Of a DNA stretch of 64,000 nt, positions 61,455 through 64,000 are shown piece by piece; positions within the stretch are counted from its first letter, which is position 1, and each line of letters opens with the position of its first letter. Position numbers and translations under genes: made by a program. This DNA comes from Kitasatospora sp. NBC_00240 (GTDB lineage Bacteria > Actinomycetota > Actinomycetes > Streptomycetales > Streptomycetaceae): positions 4,898,001-4,962,000 of the forward strand of contig NZ_JAPEMU010000001.1 of NCBI RefSeq assembly GCF_026342405.1, in the 5' to 3' direction. The notes beneath the pieces are model-generated. The model ran no database searches and was not told the origin of the DNA. It saw only the letters and a program-made list of their open reading frames with translations.

Positions 61455-62330
61455 CTACTTGTTCTCGACCGCGTGGCCGCCGAACTGGTTGCGCAGCGCG
61501 GCGATCATCTTCATCTGCGGGGAGTCGTCCTGGCGGGAGGCGAAGCGGGCGAACAGCGAGGCGGTGATGGCCGGCAGCGGGACCGCGTGGTCGATGGCGG
61601 CCTCGACCGTCCAGCGGCCCTCGCCGGAGTCGGCGGCCCAGCCCTTGAGCTTGGCCAGGTGCTCGTCGTCGTCCAGCGCGCGGACGGCGAGGTCGAGCAG
61701 CCAGGAACGGATGACCGTGCCCTCCTGCCAGCTGCGGAAGACCTCGCGCACGTCGGTGACCTCGGGGGCGGCCTCCAGCAGCTCCCAGCCCTCGGCGAAG
61801 GCCTGCATCATGGCGTACTCGATGCCGTTGTGGACCATCTTCGCGAAGTGGCCGGCGCCGACCGCACCCGCGTGCACCGCGCCGAACTCGCCCTCGGGCT
61901 TGAGGGCGTCGAAGACCGGCTGCGCCTTGGCCACGTGCTCGGCGTCGCCGCCGTACATCAGGGCGTAGCCGTTCTCCAGGCCCCAGACACCGCCGGAGAC
62001 ACCGCAGTCGACGAAGCCGATGCCCTTGGCGGCCAGCGACTCGGCGTGCTTGATGTCGTCCGTCCAGCGGGAGTTGCCGCCGTCGACGACCACGTCACCG
62101 GGGGAGAGCAGCTCGGCGAGCTCGTCGACGGTCGCCTGGGTGGCGGCGCCTGCCGGGACCATCACCCACACCACGCGGGGACCCTGGAGCTTGTTGATCA
62201 GCTCCTGCAGGCTGTCGACGTCGGAGACGTCGGGGTTGCGGTCGTAGCCGATGACGGTGTGGCCGGCGCGGCGGATCCGCTCGCGCATGTTGCCGCCCAT
62301 CTTGCCGAGACCGATGAGGCCGAGCTCCAT
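61455..62330 (-). CDS. gnd: 6-phosphogluconate dehydrogenase, short decarboxylating (GndA-like) type
   Basis: A 291-aa enzyme of the short actinobacterial class, versus about 470 aa for the classical form. The Rossmann start is LGLIGLGKMGGNM. GDVVVDGGNSRW, DCGVSGGVWGLENGYALM and VGAGHFAKMVHNGIEYAMMQ carry the substrate and catalytic residues, including the His-Phe-Ala-Lys-Met-Val-His-Asn stretch. It oxidises 6-phosphogluconate to ribulose 5-phosphate. Its place between dnaN and recF is characteristic of streptomycetes. AAGGAC lies before the ATG. Confidence 0.93.
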   Translation of the reverse strand: MELGLIGLGKMGGNMRERIRRAGHTVIGYDRNPDVSDVDSLQELINKLQGPRVVWVMVPAGAATQATVDELAELLSPGDVVVDGGNSRWTDDIKHAESLAAKGIGFVDCGVSGGVWGLENGYALMYGGDAEHVAKAQPVFDALKPEGEFGAVHAGAVGAGHFAKMVHNGIEYAMMQAFAEGWELLEAAPEVTDVREVFRSWQEGTVIRSWLLDLAVRALDDDEHLAKLKGWAADSGEGRWTVEAAIDHAVPLPAITASLFARFASRQDDSPQMKMIAALRNQFGGHAVENK

Positions 62331-62445
62331 GACCAAGTCCTTACCTGTGGTGACGTGCATGACGACGGCGCCGTTGCCGCACTGCCTGAGCCTACGCCGG
62401 AAGGGGACGCGCCCATGGTCGGCGAGCCGCCGACACAACGGGCGC

Positions 62446-62478
62446 GGCCTCCGCCGGTCGTCCTGACCGGCGGAGGCC
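62446..62478 (-). terminator. Terminator after dnaN
   Basis: GGCCTCCGCCGGTC (62446-62459) and GACCGGCGGAGGCC (62465-62478) form a perfect 14-bp stem with a five-base loop in the dnaN-gnd gap. Two weak DnaA-box-like 9-mers (62477-62485, 62488-62496) adjoin it. Confidence 0.85.
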
Positions 62479-62543
62479 GTCCACAGCTTGTGCACAGCCT
62501 GTGGGTACAGCTGAGGGTGTCACCCGGCCGGGGCCGGACCGGA

Positions 62544-63674
62544 TCAGCCGGAGAGGCGGACCGGCATGATCAGGTACTGGTAGGCCTCGTCCGCCTCGGC
62601 GTCCACCGCGGGCTTGCCGCTCAGCAGGGCCGGCTTGGTCGAGGTGGTGAAGCTGAGCTGGGCGTACGCGGAGTCGATGGCCTTGAGGCCCTCCTCCAGG
62701 TAGCCGGGGTTGAACGCGATCGAGATGTCGTCGCCCTCGAGGTCGGCGTCGATCCGCTCGGTGGCCTGGGCGTCGTCGCCGGAGCCGGCCTCCAGGGTCA
62801 GCACGCCCTGCTCGAAGTTGAGCCGCACGGGGGTGTTGCGCTCGGCGACCAGCGAGACGCGCTTGAGCGCCTCCAGGAAGGGCTGGGTCTGGATCGCCGC
62901 GACCGCGTTGAACTCGGTCGGGAAGAGGCTGCGGAACTTCGGGAACTCACCCTCCAGCAGGCGGGTGGTCGTCCGGCGGCCGGCACCCTCGAAGCCGATC
63001 AGGCCCTCGCCCGCGCCGCCCGAGGCCAGCGCGATGGAGACGGTGTCGCCGCTGCCCAGGGACTTGGCGATGTCCTGCAGGGTCTTGGCGGGCACGAGCG
63101 CGACGGCGGAGATGTCGGCCTGCTCGGGCTTCCACATGAGCTCGCGGACCGCGAAGCGGTAGCGGTCGGTGGCGGCCAGGGTGATCCGGTCGCCCTCGAT
63201 CTCGACCCGCACACCGGTGAGCACCGGCAGGGTGTCGTCACGGCCGGCCGCGACCGCCGCCTGGCTGACCGCCGAGGCGAACACGTCGCCCGGGACGGTG
63301 CCGGTGGCGGTCGGCATCTGCGGCAGCGCCGGGTACTCGTCCACCGGCAGGGTCGGCAGGGTGAACCGCGAGCTGCCGCAGACCACGCTGACCCGCTGGC
63401 CGTCGGTGGAGATCTCCACAGGCCTGTTGGGAAGGTTGCGCGAGATGTCGTTCAGCAGCCGGCCGGAGACCAGGACGGTGCCGGCCTCCTCCACGTCCGC
63501 CTCGAGCTCGACCCGGGCCGAGACCTCGTAGTCGAATCCGGACAGCGCCAGGCTGCCCTCCTGTGCCGTCAGCAGCAGGCCGGCCAGCACCGGCACCGGC
63601 GGCCGCGCCGGGAGGCTGCGAGCAGCCCAGGCCACCGCCTCCGCGAGGACGTCACGCTCCACCCGGAACTTCAC
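62544..63674 (-). CDS. dnaN: DNA polymerase III beta sliding clamp
   Basis: A 376-aa clamp subunit of full length. It starts KFRVERDVLAEAVAWAARSL and has three repeated clamp domains (segment DYEVSARVELEADVEE in the first, RDDTLPVLTGVRVEIEG in the second, AFNPGYLEEGLKAI in the third). It ends YQYLIMPVRL, the conserved ring-closing C-terminus. GTG at 63674 has AGGAGGCGG upstream. oriC lies directly upstream, between this gene and dnaA beyond the window. Confidence 0.97.
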   Translation of the reverse strand: MKFRVERDVLAEAVAWAARSLPARPPVPVLAGLLLTAQEGSLALSGFDYEVSARVELEADVEEAGTVLVSGRLLNDISRNLPNRPVEISTDGQRVSVVCGSSRFTLPTLPVDEYPALPQMPTATGTVPGDVFASAVSQAAVAAGRDDTLPVLTGVRVEIEGDRITLAATDRYRFAVRELMWKPEQADISAVALVPAKTLQDIAKSLGSGDTVSIALASGGAGEGLIGFEGAGRRTTTRLLEGEFPKFRSLFPTEFNAVAAIQTQPFLEALKRVSLVAERNTPVRLNFEQGVLTLEAGSGDDAQATERIDADLEGDDISIAFNPGYLEEGLKAIDSAYAQLSFTTSTKPALLSGKPAVDAEADEAYQYLIMPVRLSG

Positions 63675-64000
63675 CGGTAACCGCCTCCTGGATCGAGCTC
63701 TCGCTCGCACGTCTCTGGTTCGTCTTGATCGTCTGGTGGCACCTGCCCGCCGAGCTCTGCCACTCCGCATCCGGTTGCCGAAGGACAGTCTGACGTACTC
63801 CACCGACAGACGGGGCAGACGGGCGGAAGCAAGCCGAACAAGTGTCGGGCGACGGTTGTCCACAGATTTCGGCCCACCCCCTGTTAACCGAGTTCCAGGG
63901 GTCTATAGGTGTAGTGGTAGTAGTAGGGCCTGTGGATACCGTGGATAACCCTGTTTTCGCAGGTCAGGCCACCTTTTTTGTCCACAGAGCCTGTGGACGC
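63675..64000. promoter_or_regulatory. Start of oriC (dnaN-proximal end)
   Basis: The leader of dnaN passes into an array of DnaA boxes. Perfect TTGTCCACA lies at 63856-63864 and 63978-63986 (plus). Minus-strand variants lie at 63931-63939 (GTATCCACA), 63940-63948 (TTATCCACG) and 63992-64000 (GCGTCCACA). The stretch from about 63895 is AT-richer than its surroundings. In streptomycetes oriC fills the dnaN-dnaA gap with many such boxes; only its edge is visible here. Confidence 0.9.

Noticed and set aside
60474..63680. Uninterrupted 1068-codon plus-strand frame opposite recF, gnd and dnaN
   Set aside because: It is the antisense shadow of three certain genes. High-GC DNA lacks stop codons in that frame, and the translation is Gly/Arg/Val-rich with no domain.

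Overview
The window is a very GC-rich, gene-dense piece of an actinomycete chromosome lying beside the replication origin. It most likely comes from a Streptomycetaceae member (Streptomyces or Kitasatospora): gnd sits between dnaN and recF, the codons are strongly GC3-biased, a single PknB kinase lies in the rodA-pbpA locus, two class E sortases are present, and CrgA, DLW-39 and several streptomycete DUF families occur. The genus cannot be fixed from the sequence alone. The right edge enters oriC: DnaA boxes of the TTGTCCACA type begin just upstream of dnaN, and dnaA would lie beyond the window.

Left part (1-32 kb), metabolic and envelope genes. Branched-chain keto-acid dehydrogenase E1 genes (bkdB partial, bkdA) diverge from an Lrp/AsnC regulator. 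A TetR regulator follows, then a set of polyprenyl-phosphate sugar genes (GT2, GtrA, a PIG-V/PMT-like mannosyltransferase and a GT2-GtrA fusion) with the phenylacetate gene paaN embedded in it. Next come an FAD monooxygenase, a secreted sedolisin, an HTH protein, a secreted NlpC/P60-like hydrolase, a TrmH methyltransferase, a DUF5819-HTTM-FUSC membrane-protein operon, a J-domain/rhodanese fusion, a PAS-GAF-PP2C-HATPase phosphatase, a rhomboid-like membrane protein, an MprF-like lipid aminoacyltransferase and a NarL-type two-component system.

Middle part (32-49.5 kb), the conserved actinobacterial growth and division locus. The order is tRNA-Leu, fhaA, fhaB, PP2C phosphatase, rodA, pbpA, pknB, then on the other strand two sortases, pabA, a 58-aa membrane protein and DUF881, then crgA (+), rhomboid protease, ppiA, DUF5324 and tRNA-Ala. 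This matches the order known around the Mycobacterium tuberculosis origin, without pknA. PknB and the phosphatase set the phosphorylation state, the FHA proteins read it, and RodA and PbpA build peptidoglycan. The crgA-rhomboid gap holds a dense cluster of DnaA boxes about 17.5 kb from oriC, the most interesting non-coding element here.

Right part (49.5-64 kb), the replication block, all on the minus strand: DLW-39, DUF6191, a HTH/antirepressor-like gene, tRNA-Ile, a cyclopropane-fatty-acid-synthase-like methyltransferase, DUF3566, gyrA, gyrB, DUF721, recF, gnd, dnaN. No insertion sequence, prophage, CRISPR array or biosynthetic cluster was found. Rho-independent-type hairpins separate most units.
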